Shown: in pieces, positions 26,000-34,302 of the stretch | Position numbering within the stretch: the stretch's first letter is position 1 | How the letters are laid out: every line of letters begins with the position of its first letter | Assembly (NCBI GenBank): GCA_963813375.1 | Contig: CAWEYT010000021.1 | Coordinates: 153,473-217,472 of the forward strand | Source of the DNA: DASTFY01 sp963813375 | GTDB lineage: Bacteria > Actinomycetota > Acidimicrobiia > Acidimicrobiales > Ilumatobacteraceae | Length of the DNA: 64,000 nucleotides | Reading direction: 5' to 3' | The notes under the pieces: model-generated | What the model was told of the DNA's origin: nothing | The model's database searches: none | What the model saw: only the letters and a program-made list of their open reading frames with translations | Translations under genes and position numbers: made by a program

Positions 26000-27297
26000 C
26001 CGAACGACCGCCAGCCGGAGTACGCGTCACGCACGAGCTCGCGCACCTTCACGCCGGCGCGCTGCCGCTCCTCCCGCAGGATGCGGCGCAGACCGGGCTT
26101 GGGGTCGGGGTTGTCGATCCGGAACATGCGCTCGGCCACGTTGTTGACGAGCATCGGGTAGCGCTGCTGCACCCGCTCGGACAGCACCAGGTGGGGTGCC
26201 CGCCGCAGCTTCCTGTGGTCCTTCAGGACGAAGGTCCGGGCGAGGTCGGACCGGTAGCGCTCGGCCAGATCGCCGCCGGCGATCGTCCCCGCCTTCATCG
26301 CGTGGTCCACGACCTGCCCGGCGATCATCCCCGAACCCATGGCGAAGTTGACGCCCTCCAGCCACACGCCGGCGGCCAGGCAGAAGGCGGCGGCGTCACC
26401 GGCCACGAGGAGCCCGGGCCCGCCCAGCGACGGCATCATGTCCCAGCCGCCCTCGGGGATCAGGTGCGCCGAGTACTCCTTCAGCTCGCCGCCCTCGACC
26501 AGGGGCGCTATGGCCGGGTGGACCTTCAGGTCGGCGATGATCGTCTCCGGCCGCCGCTGCTGCGCGGCCAGGGCGGGCACGCTGAGGACCACCCCGACCG
26601 CCACCGTGTCGAGGTTCGTGTAGACGAAGGCGCCACCGGGGACGTCGTCCGTGCACCCCAGGATCTCGAGGTCGACGCCGTCGCGGCCCCGCACACCGAA
26701 GCGCTCGTCGATGACCTCCTTCGGCAGGGCCAGGGTCTCCTTGACCCCGACCGTGTAGTTGGCCGGGTCGACCGAGCGGTACAGCCCGGCCTCCTTGGCC
26801 AGGAAGCTGTTCACCCCGTCGCAGGCGATCACCACCCACGCCGTGAGGTCGCCTCCGGGACGGTCCGTGCGGACGCCGACCACGCGGTCCCCGTCCCGCA
26901 GGAGCCCGGTGACGGTCGTCGAGCAGACGAGCTGCGCGCCATCGGCCTCGGCCTTGCCGGCCAGCCAGGCATCCCAGTCGGGGCGGTAGGCGGTGGCGCC
27001 GTTGTAGGGCGGCTGCCCCCAGGCCCCCGTGCGGAAGTCGACGTTGAGGGCCTGGGTCGGCGTCATGAGCATGGTGGACCGGCGGGTCACCCAGCGCTGG
27101 ATCGGTGCTTCCTCCCACCACCGCGGGATCAGGGAGTCGAGCACCCGCGGGTACACCACCCCGCCGTACATGTTCTTCGAGCCGGGGAAGGGGCCGCGCT
27201 CGAGCAGCACCACCTCCCGCCCCGCCCGGGCGAGGGTCATGGCCGCGCACGCGCCGGCGGGTCCCGCGCCCACCACGATGACGTCGACGTCAGGCAT
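25996..27297 (-). CDS. FixC-like FAD-dependent ETF-quinone oxidoreductase
   Basis: The product has 433 residues. The dinucleotide fold is at the N-terminus (VDVIVVGAGPAGACAAMTLA), followed by ERGPFPGSKNMYGGVVYP, characteristic of FixC/ETF-QO. The second FAD motif is GLLVAGDAAAFCLAAGVWLE, and ELVRDAYSGW comes near the end. It is a membrane-associated flavoprotein that lacks its own Fe-S domain; FixX from the next gene supplies this. No other nitrogen-fixation gene is nearby, so it serves another respiratory pathway. Its start overlaps the end of etfA by 8 bp. Confidence 0.9.
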   Translation of the reverse strand: MPDVDVIVVGAGPAGACAAMTLARAGREVVLLERGPFPGSKNMYGGVVYPRVLDSLIPRWWEEAPIQRWVTRRSTMLMTPTQALNVDFRTGAWGQPPYNGATAYRPDWDAWLAGKAEADGAQLVCSTTVTGLLRDGDRVVGVRTDRPGGDLTAWVVIACDGVNSFLAKEAGLYRSVDPANYTVGVKETLALPKEVIDERFGVRGRDGVDLEILGCTDDVPGGAFVYTNLDTVAVGVVLSVPALAAQQRRPETIIADLKVHPAIAPLVEGGELKEYSAHLIPEGGWDMMPSLGGPGLLVAGDAAAFCLAAGVWLEGVNFAMGSGMIAGQVVDHAMKAGTIAGGDLAERYRSDLARTFVLKDHRKLRRAPHLVLSERVQQRYPMLVNNVAERMFRIDNPDPKPGLRRILREERQRAGVKVRELVRDAYSGWRSFG

Positions 27298-28210
27298 CGG
27301 CCGTCGTTCGGTTGCGGCGCAGCACAGCGAGCAGCTCGTCGAGCACGGCGTTGGCGTCGCTGACGATGGCCAGGTCGGCCAGCTGCATCATCGGGCAATG
27401 CGGGTCCGTGTTGACGCTGACGACGTGCTCGGGCCGGCCCAACCCGCTGGTGTGCTGCACCGCTCCGCTGATCCCGAGCGCCACGTACAGCCTCGGATCG
27501 ACGACGACACCGGTCGTCCCGATCTGCCGTTCGTGGCCCAGCCAGCCGCGGTCCGTCACGACGCGGGTGGCGCCCACCGACGCGCCGACCGCCGCCGCCA
27601 ACTCGGCCAGCTGTGCGAACCGCTCCGCCGAGTCCAGGCCGGCGCCCCCGGCCACGATGCGCGATGCCTCGGCCAGATCCATCGTCGCCGGATCGGGCGG
27701 GAGGACCTCGAGCGTCGTGGCGTCGGGGATCCCGTCGGGAGCACGGAGGTCGAGCACCTCGATCAAAGGTGGCTGGTCGCCGCCCACCTCGACGCCACGC
27801 ACCCCCGGCTGCAGCGTGGCCACGAAGTCCCCTCGGACGACGACGTCCTCGATGGCCAGACCACCCCAGCGGGCGAGCGAAGCGCCGGCGTCGTGCACGG
27901 CGAGCGCTCCGGCCAGGAGCGGCCGGCCCATCGCGTGAGCGAGGCGCGGAGCGAGGTCCCTGCCGTCGGCCGAGCCCGGCAGGATGACGATCGACTCGTC
28001 CTCGAGGACCGGGGCGAGCGTCGCCGCCCACGTGCCCGGACGGAACGTCCCCGCCTCCCACAGGCGCACCTCCGTGGCCACGCCGAGGAGCCCGGCCACC
28101 CCAGCGTCCACCCCGCTGCCCACCAGCACGGCCCTGCCCCCGCACTCGGCCACCACTTCGGCGCCGCCGTTCGCCGGTTCACCGTCCCGCACCGGCACGA
28201 GCGCGATCAC
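27290..28210 (-). CDS. Mycofactocin-associated electron transfer flavoprotein, alpha subunit
   Basis: The product has 306 residues from the GTG at 28210. The C-terminal FAD domain is very clear: VGATRVVTDRGWLGHERQIG, VVVDPRLYVALGISGAVQHT, SVNTDPHCPMMQLADLAIVS and DANAVLDELLAVL. The N-terminal half is a more diverged alpha/beta domain (VIALVPVRDGEPANGGAEVV). The GTG overlaps the stop of the OYE gene (GTGA), so ETF synthesis is coupled to it. It pairs with the beta subunit encoded two genes downstream. Confidence 0.88.
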   Translation of the reverse strand: MIALVPVRDGEPANGGAEVVAECGGRAVLVGSGVDAGVAGLLGVATEVRLWEAGTFRPGTWAATLAPVLEDESIVILPGSADGRDLAPRLAHAMGRPLLAGALAVHDAGASLARWGGLAIEDVVVRGDFVATLQPGVRGVEVGGDQPPLIEVLDLRAPDGIPDATTLEVLPPDPATMDLAEASRIVAGGAGLDSAERFAQLAELAAAVGASVGATRVVTDRGWLGHERQIGTTGVVVDPRLYVALGISGAVQHTSGLGRPEHVVSVNTDPHCPMMQLADLAIVSDANAVLDELLAVLRRNRTTADA

Positions 28211-30168
28211 AGCGCCGCCCCCACCCGCTCGCCTTCGATGACCGCGGCGTGTGCCCGCCGGGGAGCCACGCAGTCGCCGACCCGCTCCACGACGAGGCCC
28301 CGCTGCTTGAGCTCCTGGAACAGCCACTCGACGGGGCTGGCAGGGACGGCGAGCACGACCCAGTCCGGGGTCCGGTCCTGCATGTGGCCCGTCGGGTGGT
28401 GGAGCAGGTGGAGCGAGCGGCCGTCGAGGCCCATCGGGACGAGGTCGGTCGACTGCACGATGCCCTTGGCCTCCGCCCGCGCCCACCATCCCTCCATGTC
28501 GAGCGTGATGCCGAGATCCTGCCCGACGACCATCCCGTTGGTGACGACCTCGACCTGGCAGCCGCGGTCGGCCAGCAGCTCCGCCACCGACGTGGCGTGG
28601 TGGAAACCGATCTCGTCGATGACGACGACGGTGTCGCCGGCCGCGGGGCCTCCGGCCGGCGCCGAGCCGTCGAGGATCTGCCGGACGTCGAGCACCTGCT
28701 CGGCCTCGGGGGGTGCCCACCACGGGCGGGCCGGCTCGGCGCCCGTGGCCACGATCACGACGTCCGGTCGCTTCTCGTCCACGAGGCCCGGCCACACCCC
28801 TACGCCCAGCTCGACCCGCACACCGAGCCGCCGGCACTCGGTCAGCTGGTTGCGCACCAGATCGCCCAGCTCGGCCCGGTTCGGCACGGTGGCGGCCAGC
28901 CGGACCTGGCCCCCGGCCTGGTCCTCCTTCTCGTACACCGTCACCCGGTGGCCGTTGCGGGCGGCGGCGATGGCGGCCTGGAGGCCGGCAGGCCCGGCAC
29001 CGACCACCATCACGTCCTTGGCGACGGGCATGAGTGGCGCTCGGCCGGCCCGATCAGCCTCGCGACCGGTGCGCGGGTTCTCGATGCAGCCCAGCCACCG
29101 GTTGAGGCCCATGCGTCCGACGCACTCCTGGTTGCAGGACAGGCACAGCCGGATGTCGTCGGTGGCGCCGGCACGGGCCTTGGCCGCGAAGTCGGCGTCG
29201 GCGATCTGGCCGCGCACCACCCCCACCAGGTCGCAGTGGCCCTCGGCGAGGGCCCTCTCGGCCTGCAACGGGTCCTTGAAGCGGCCGACGCCGATGACCG
29301 GGAGGTCGACGGCCTTGCGCAGCGCGCTGGGGATGAACAGCGCGTACCCGGGCGGCACGTGCATCGACGCCTCGATCATGAACAGGCTGGCCGTCGCCAC
29401 CCCGATCGAGGTGTTGATGTAATCGACCTCCCCGGTGGCCTCGACGAGCTCCGCCACCCGCACCGCGTCGTCGATCGTGGTGCCGCCGTCGATCAGCTCG
29501 TCACCGCAGATGCGCACGCCGAGCGCCAGCCGGCTGCCGATCACCCCGCGCACCGCGTGGACGATCTCGAGGAGCAGGCGCGCCCGTTGCTCGAGCGGGC
29601 CGCCGTACTCGTCGGTCCGCCGGTTCGTGGCCGGGGACAGGAAGCCGCGCACGATCGAGGAGTGCGAGCACTGCAGCTCGATGCCGTCGAACCCGCCCTC
29701 GGCGCAGTGCTCCGTCACGAGGGCGTAGCCCGCGACGATCTCGTCGATCTCGGCCTTGTCGACGGCCTTGGGCACCTCCCGGAACAGCGGGTCGGCCACG
29801 GCCGAGGGCGCCCACACCGGCCGGCGCGAGTACATGGACGACGCCTGGCCACCGTTGTGGTTGATCTGGGCGAAGATCGGCGTGCGGTGGCGGTGGACCG
29901 CTTCGGTGATGCGTCGGTACCCGGGGATGACGTCGCGGTGGAAGCCGTGGATCAGCTTCTCGTAGGGCCAGTCGGTCGGGTGGGTGGAATGCTCCTCCGT
30001 GATGATCAGCCCGGTGCCGCCGGCGGCGCGCGCGGCGTAGTAGGCCGCGTGCTGCTCGGTCGGGCGGCCATCGCGCGCGTAGTTGGTCAGGTGCGCGCTG
30101 AACACGATGCGGTTGCGAACGGTGACGGGGCCCAGCGCCAGCGGCGACCAGAGGTAGCGGTAGGCCAT
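28207..30168 (-). CDS. Mycofactocin system FadH/OYE-family oxidoreductase
   Basis: The product has 653 residues in two parts. Residues 1-350 form an Old Yellow Enzyme barrel binding FMN (LWSPLALGPVTVRNRIVFSA, YYAARAAGGTGLIITEEHST, FDGIELQCSHSSIVRGFLSP, NRRTDEYGG). A four-cysteine cluster, CLSCNQECVGRMGLNRWLGC, links to a FAD/NAD(P) domain that opens VMVVGAGPAGLQAAIAAARN. This resembles 2,4-dienoyl-CoA reductase, and the nearby mft and ETF genes mark it as the mycofactocin-associated FadH/OYE branch. It is the first gene of a six-gene operon. A TACCCT box lies 8 nt before its ATG. Confidence 0.87.
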   Translation of the reverse strand: MAYRYLWSPLALGPVTVRNRIVFSAHLTNYARDGRPTEQHAAYYAARAAGGTGLIITEEHSTHPTDWPYEKLIHGFHRDVIPGYRRITEAVHRHRTPIFAQINHNGGQASSMYSRRPVWAPSAVADPLFREVPKAVDKAEIDEIVAGYALVTEHCAEGGFDGIELQCSHSSIVRGFLSPATNRRTDEYGGPLEQRARLLLEIVHAVRGVIGSRLALGVRICGDELIDGGTTIDDAVRVAELVEATGEVDYINTSIGVATASLFMIEASMHVPPGYALFIPSALRKAVDLPVIGVGRFKDPLQAERALAEGHCDLVGVVRGQIADADFAAKARAGATDDIRLCLSCNQECVGRMGLNRWLGCIENPRTGREADRAGRAPLMPVAKDVMVVGAGPAGLQAAIAAARNGHRVTVYEKEDQAGGQVRLAATVPNRAELGDLVRNQLTECRRLGVRVELGVGVWPGLVDEKRPDVVIVATGAEPARPWWAPPEAEQVLDVRQILDGSAPAGGPAAGDTVVVIDEIGFHHATSVAELLADRGCQVEVVTNGMVVGQDLGITLDMEGWWARAEAKGIVQSTDLVPMGLDGRSLHLLHHPTGHMQDRTPDWVVLAVPASPVEWLFQELKQRGLVVERVGDCVAPRRAHAAVIEGERVGAAL

Positions 30169-30176
30169 CGCTGGTC

Positions 30177-30182
30177 AGGGTA
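30177..30182 (-). promoter_or_regulatory. -10 box TACCCT, mycofactocin OYE-ETF-mftF operon
   Basis: TACCCT on the minus strand, 8 nt before the ATG at 30168, would drive the six-gene operon reaching mftF. Confidence 0.5.
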
Positions 30183-30190
30183 GGCGCCGG

Positions 30191-31027
30191 TCAGCCAAGG
30201 CGGCGGCGGGTGATCTCGTAGCAGGCGAGAGCGGCCGCCGCGCTCACGTTGAGCGACGACAGGCGACCCCGCATCGGGATGTGGACCAGGAGGTCGCAGC
30301 GTTCCCGGACGAGGCGGGAGAGGCCCGCGCCCTCGGCACCGAGCACGAGGCCGATCGGCTCCGTGGCCGCCGGGCCGAGGTCGAACAAGCTGTCGGTGGC
30401 GCCGTCGTCCAGGCCGACGATCCAGACGCCGGCCTTGCGAAGGCGCTCGAGGGCGGTCGGTAGGCCGCTCACGACGGCGATGGGGATGTGCTCGATGGCG
30501 CCGGCGGCGGCCTTGGCCGCCGTCGGCGTGATGTGGACGGCCCGATGCCGGGGGAGGACGACGCCGGTGCCACCGGCGCCGTCCACCGAACGCAGGATGG
30601 CTCCCAGGTTGCCCGGGTCGGTCACGCCGTCGACGAGCACCAGGAACGGGACACGGCGCGCCCCACGGCCCGGCTTGACCAGGTCGTCCAGGTCGGCCTC
30701 CTGGAGCGGGGCGGCTCGGGCCAGCACTCCTTGCGGTGCCTCGCTGCGGGCTTCGGCGTCGAGGCGCTTGCGACTCACCTCCTGCACGGGCACCCGGAGG
30801 TCGGCGGCGAGGGCGAGGATCTCGGACGGCCCTCGCTCGCCGTCACCGGTCGCCACCCACAACTCCCGGACCTTTCGCCGCCCGGCGAGGAGCAGTTCCC
30901 GCACCGCCTGCCGGCCCTCGACCTGCTCGCCGCCCAGTCCCTTCGGCGGCGTGCGCCGTCGCCGCGGTGGCGGTGCCGAGTGCCGCGAGCGCTCCTGCGG
31001 GCGGCGGGGGCGTGGAGGTCGGGGCAC
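30191..31027 (-). CDS. rlmB: 23S rRNA (guanosine-2'-O)-methyltransferase, SpoU family
   Basis: The product has 278 residues. A basic Pro/Arg-rich N-terminal extension of about 30 residues precedes the substrate-binding domain (EQVEGRQAVRELLLAGRRKV). The knotted SpoU domain contains all three motifs: VDGVTDPGNLGAILRSVDGA, IGLVLGAEGAGLSRLVRERC and RLSSLNVSAAAALACYEITR. The enzyme transfers a methyl group from S-adenosylmethionine to a 23S rRNA guanosine (G2251 in E. coli). It starts with a leaderless GTG. In many actinobacteria it follows ispD, ispF and cysS; here ispF/ispD are directly upstream. Confidence 0.92.
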   Translation of the reverse strand: MPRPPRPRRPQERSRHSAPPPRRRRTPPKGLGGEQVEGRQAVRELLLAGRRKVRELWVATGDGERGPSEILALAADLRVPVQEVSRKRLDAEARSEAPQGVLARAAPLQEADLDDLVKPGRGARRVPFLVLVDGVTDPGNLGAILRSVDGAGGTGVVLPRHRAVHITPTAAKAAAGAIEHIPIAVVSGLPTALERLRKAGVWIVGLDDGATDSLFDLGPAATEPIGLVLGAEGAGLSRLVRERCDLLVHIPMRGRLSSLNVSAAAALACYEITRRRLG

Positions 31028-31035
31028 GGCGGCGG

Positions 31036-31041
31036 ACCGTA
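31036..31041 (-). promoter_or_regulatory. -10 box TACGGT, rlmB
   Basis: TACGGT on the minus strand is followed by 8 nt and the GTG at 31027. Confidence 0.5.
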
Positions 31042-31069
31042 CCGCGCGCCGTCCCCGTCGCCGTCCCGG

Positions 31070-31546
31070 TCAGGGGCGGGTGACGACGGCCACCGCCCAG
31101 CAGGCGATGCCCTCCCGGCGGCCGAGTGCACCGAGCCCCTCGGCCCGCCGCCCCTTGACGGTCACCGGTGCCAGCGCGGCGTCACTCAGGTTGCGTTCCA
31201 TCGCCGCTCGATGCGGCGCCAGCCTCGGCGCCTCGCACACGACGCTGACGTCGACGTTGCCGATCTCCCATCCCGCCGCCCTGACCATCGCCGCCGAGGC
31301 CGCGAGGATGCGCAGGGAGTCGGCACCGGCCCAGGCCGGGTCCCGGTCCGGGAAGTGCTGGCCCAGGTCGCCCAGGCCCGCGGCACCGAGCAGCGCCTCA
31401 GCCGCGGCGTGAGCCACGGCATCGGCGTCACTGTGACCCTCGAGGCCCGGTTCGCCCGGGAACGTCACGCCGCCGAGCACCAACGGCCGATCCGGGTCGT
31501 CCGTGAAGCGGTGGACGTCGAAGCCCTGCCCGACCCGCACGGTCAT
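31070..31546 (-). CDS. ispF: 2-C-methyl-D-erythritol 2,4-cyclodiphosphate synthase
   Basis: The product has 158 residues. Metal-binding DVHRF is in VGQGFDVHRFTDD, and the second histidine in LEGHSDADAVAHAAAEALLG. The CDP pocket lies in DLGQHFPDRDPAWAGADSL and the closing region is EGLGALGRREGIACWAVAVV. It cyclises CDP-methylerythritol 2-phosphate in the MEP isoprenoid pathway. The start overlaps the ispD stop by four bases, so both enzymes are made from one message. Confidence 0.96.
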   Translation of the reverse strand: MTVRVGQGFDVHRFTDDPDRPLVLGGVTFPGEPGLEGHSDADAVAHAAAEALLGAAGLGDLGQHFPDRDPAWAGADSLRILAASAAMVRAAGWEIGNVDVSVVCEAPRLAPHRAAMERNLSDAALAPVTVKGRRAEGLGALGRREGIACWAVAVVTRP

Positions 31547-32178
31547 CCGGGCTCCTCGGCGACCCGCTGGCGAGCCCAGAGCAGGTCGTCAGCCACGGTG
31601 ATCTTGCGGTTGTCGGGCTCGCCCGGCACGACCACCACGCGCCCACCGATCGCCTCCACGAGCGATGCGTCGTCGGTGCCTTCCGGGTCGCCGGCATGGG
31701 CGGCTCGCAACCGGTCGGCCGCGAATGCCTGGGGGGTCTGCACGGCGACCAGCGTCGTCCGGTCCGGTGTGTCGACGACGGTCATTGCACTGTCAACGAC
31801 CTTGATGGTGTCGCTCACGGGAAGCCCGGGCACGGCGGCATCAGCGCCGGCCTGTACGGCGTCGATGACGGCCCGATAGAGACCCGGCGACGCGAACGGC
31901 CGAGCCCCGTCGTGCACCACGACGATCCCGACGCCGTCGGGCACCGCGGCAAGTCCCCGCCGGACCGACTCGCTGCGGGTCGGCCCTCCCTCGACGTCGC
32001 CCTCGCCGTGCGCCCGACCGGGCGGGACGACCACGACGACCCGGTCCACGACGCTGCGTGCCACCATCACCGATCGGTCCAGCACGGTGCCCTCACCGAG
32101 CGACTCGTACTGCTTGGGCCCGCCGAAGCGCTGGCCGGAGCCGGCGGCGACGACGATCGCCCACACAGCCTCAGGCAC
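31543..32178 (-). CDS. ispD: 2-C-methyl-D-erythritol 4-phosphate cytidylyltransferase
   Basis: The product has 211 residues from the GTG at 32178. The nucleotidyltransferase signature AIVVAAGSGQRFGGPKQYE opens the protein. VVVHDGARPFASPGLYRAVI binds CTP/metal, and PGLPVSDTIKVVD and LVAVQTPQAFAADRLRAAH follow. It makes CDP-methylerythritol in the MEP pathway. The GTG is chosen over an ATG at 32211 because it stands 8 nt from a TACCCT box, while the ATG lies inside the divergent gene. Only one half of the palindromic promoter at 32181-32205 is needed. Confidence 0.94.
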   Translation of the reverse strand: MPEAVWAIVVAAGSGQRFGGPKQYESLGEGTVLDRSVMVARSVVDRVVVVVPPGRAHGEGDVEGGPTRSESVRRGLAAVPDGVGIVVVHDGARPFASPGLYRAVIDAVQAGADAAVPGLPVSDTIKVVDSAMTVVDTPDRTTLVAVQTPQAFAADRLRAAHAGDPEGTDDASLVEAIGGRVVVVPGEPDNRKITVADDLLWARQRVAEEPG

Positions 32179-32180
32179 GC

Positions 32181-32205
32181 CGGGCGAGGGTAGTACCCTC
32201 GCCCG
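32181..32205. promoter_or_regulatory. Perfect 25-bp palindrome forming back-to-back -10 boxes for ispD and a Crp-like gene
   Basis: CGGGCGAGGGTA and TACCCTCGCCCG flank a single G. On the plus strand TACCCT (32194-32199) precedes the Crp-like ATG at 32210. On the minus strand TACCCT (32187-32192) precedes the ispD GTG at 32178 by 8 nt. It may also be an operator for the Crp-like protein. Confidence 0.6.
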
Positions 32206-32209
32206 CGCC

Positions 32210-32869
32210 ATGGCCTACGAAGACGTGCTCGGGGCCACCGAGCTCTTCCAAGGGGTGAATCCTGACGAGCTCACCACGCTGGCGCGCCATGCCGGCACCC
32301 GGCGGCTCGTGCGCGGCGACATCCTGTTCAACGAGGGCGAGGAGCCGGACGCCCTGTACGTCGTCCTCCGTGGTCGGGTGGCCATCGCCAACAAGTCCTT
32401 CGATGGTCGGGAGAGCGTCGTGGCGCTCATGGAGCCGGGCGACCTGTTCGGCGAGATGGGCATGCTGGATGGCCGGCCGCGCTCGGCCGAGGGCCGCGCG
32501 CTCGAACCGTCCGAGGTGCTGGTGCTCGAGTACAACCCGGTGCGGGAGCTGCTCGAGCAGCATCCCGAGCTGCTGTGGGGCGTCGTGCGCATGCTGGCCG
32601 ACCGGCTCCGAGGCATGGACGAGGCGCTGGCCGATTCGGTCTTCCTCGACGTCACGGGCCGGACCGCCAAGCGACTCCTGGAGCTGGCCAACGGAGCCAA
32701 CGAGTTCCTGCTCCCCGTCACGCAGGAGGAGCTGGCCGGCATGGTCGGCGCCTCGCGCGAGCGGGTCAACAAGGCCATCGCCAGCTTCATCCGGCTCGGC
32801 TGGCTCGAGCAGGCCGATCGCCGCTACCGCATCCTCCAGCGGGACCGGCTCGAGCTCAGGGCGCGCTAG
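32210..32869 (+). CDS. Crp/Fnr-family transcriptional regulator
   Basis: The product has 219 residues. The cyclic-nucleotide-binding fold spans about residues 10-120, with LFNEGEEPDALYVVLRGRVA and LMEPGDLFGEMGMLDGRPRS. The FGEMGxLDGxPRSA loop resembles the cAMP-binding cassette. The long dimer helix follows, then a winged helix LLPVTQEELAGMVGASRERV and NKAIASFIRLGWLEQADRRY. It resembles actinobacterial GlxR/Crp. It lacks N-terminal cysteines of an Fnr sensor. It starts from a promoter shared with ispD. Confidence 0.88.
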   Translation: MAYEDVLGATELFQGVNPDELTTLARHAGTRRLVRGDILFNEGEEPDALYVVLRGRVAIANKSFDGRESVVALMEPGDLFGEMGMLDGRPRSAEGRALEPSEVLVLEYNPVRELLEQHPELLWGVVRMLADRLRGMDEALADSVFLDVTGRTAKRLLELANGANEFLLPVTQEELAGMVGASRERVNKAIASFIRLGWLEQADRRYRILQRDRLELRAR

Positions 32870-33534
32870 ACCTCCAGCCAGTCGCGGGCCCGCTGCCACA
32901 CGTCGGCCGCGTCGTCGGGCCGGTGGGCCGGGCGGTCGGGATCGTGGACGAAGCCGTGCTCGGCCTCTGGGAAGCGGGCGACGATGACCCCCACCGCCTC
33001 GAGGGCGTCGACGTCGCCCGGAGGCGTGTACGGATCCTTCTCGCCGATGATGGCGAGGACGCGGCTGGCGTCGTGCGAGGTGAGGGCGTCCAGCGGCTCG
33101 CCGTGCCCGTCGGAACGCCAGTCCTCGGGAACGCGGATCATGCCGTAGAAGCTCACCAGCCGCTCGAAACGGGGGTCGGCCGAGGCCTTGTGGACGTACA
33201 TGCCGCCCATGCAGAACCCGATCATCACGATGCGCTCGCAGCCTGTGGCGTCGGCCGCCTCCCGGAAGTCCCGTAGCCGGTCGTCGTCGTCCAAAGCCTT
33301 GACGGTGGCGCGGCGGGCGTCGACATCGGCTCCGAGGTCCATCCCGGCGAACGGCTCCGGCGCGCAGACGACCACGTTCCACTCGTCGGCGAGCCGGGCG
33401 CACAGGTCGTCGAAGAGAGGCCGAAGTCCGAAGATGTCCGGTGCGATCACGAGGCCGGTCGTGGGGGCGGCGCTCCCCTCGGACGAGGGACGGGCCAGCT
33501 CGGCTTCGGTGCCTGACGGGAGCGTGATGCGCAT
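32866..33534 (-). CDS. Dienelactone hydrolase-family protein
   Basis: The product is a 222-residue alpha/beta-hydrolase. The N-terminus reads MRITLPSGTEAELARPSS, then GLVIAPDIFGLRPLFDDLCA. The nucleophile elbow is MIGFCMGGMYVHK with cysteine as in dienelactone hydrolase. Asp (IIGEKDPYTPP) and His (EAEHGFVHDPDRP) complete the triad. Substrates are likely lactones or esters. A good AGAGAGGA ribosome binding site precedes the ATG. The stop overlaps the convergent regulator by four bases. Confidence 0.86.
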   Translation of the reverse strand: MRITLPSGTEAELARPSSEGSAAPTTGLVIAPDIFGLRPLFDDLCARLADEWNVVVCAPEPFAGMDLGADVDARRATVKALDDDDRLRDFREAADATGCERIVMIGFCMGGMYVHKASADPRFERLVSFYGMIRVPEDWRSDGHGEPLDALTSHDASRVLAIIGEKDPYTPPGDVDALEAVGVIVARFPEAEHGFVHDPDRPAHRPDDAADVWQRARDWLEV

Positions 33535-33557
33535 GGACCCATCCTCTCTCAGGTGGC

Positions 33558-34302
33558 TCAGGCGTCGCGCCGGATGACGAGGGCTGATCCGACGAGCAGC
33601 AGCACCAGTGCGAAGAGCGTGAACACGACACCACCGGCCCGTGGGGTCAGGGCCTCCTCGGCGTCGAATGTGCTGGACGTGTTCATCAGCTGGCTTCCGG
33701 CGTTGAACGGCAGCCAGCGCCCGAACTTGGGGAAGAAGCCGGCTGATGATGCTCTCGACGACGACCGGCCAGACGACCAGCAGCGTGATGGCCCCGGCCG
33801 TCGCTCGGATGATCGCACCCAGGCCGAGGCCGACCAGCCCGTACAGCGCGAAGAGGATGACCGCCCCGGCCAGCGCCCGGAGCTGCGTGCTCCCGTCGAG
33901 CACGATCTCCATGTCACGACTCGTGAGGATGGCGTTGCCAAGGACGTACGAGAACAAGGTGGTCACACCGCCGATGACCAGCCCGGTCGCGGCGACGACC
34001 AGGGCCTTGGCCGCCATGACGCGGCCTCGGTTGGGATCGGCCGTGAAGGTCACGCGGATCGTCGTGTGCCGGTACTCCTGGCCGATGACCAGCACGCCGA
34101 GCACGCCGATCAGCAGTTGCCCGATGTAGTCACCGACGAGCACGAGGTCGAACGTGTCCTCCGCCGTCAGGTCCTCGGGCTGGACCGTGAACGCGAGGAG
34201 CAGGGTCAAGGCGACGGGGATCGCCGCAGCGAGGATGAGCAGGACGAGGTTGGAGCGGGCGCTGCGGAGCTTGATCCACTCCGAGCGGATGGCGTCGGTC
34301 AC
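33558..34302 (-). CDS. ABC-2-type transporter permease, frameshifted near 33738
   Basis: The protein is about 247 residues. The first frame begins VTDAIRSEWIKLRSARSNLV, the usual opening for ABC-2 permeases, and includes several TM helices (LLIGVLGVLVIGQEYRHTTI, ALAGAVILFALYGLVGLGLG). After a shift near 33738 the frame continues FFPKFGRWLPFNAGSQLMNT and a final TM helix VVFTLFALVLLLVGSALVIR. Its GTG overlaps the ATPase stop (GTGA), so the two form a simple exporter of unknown substrate. Confidence 0.82.
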
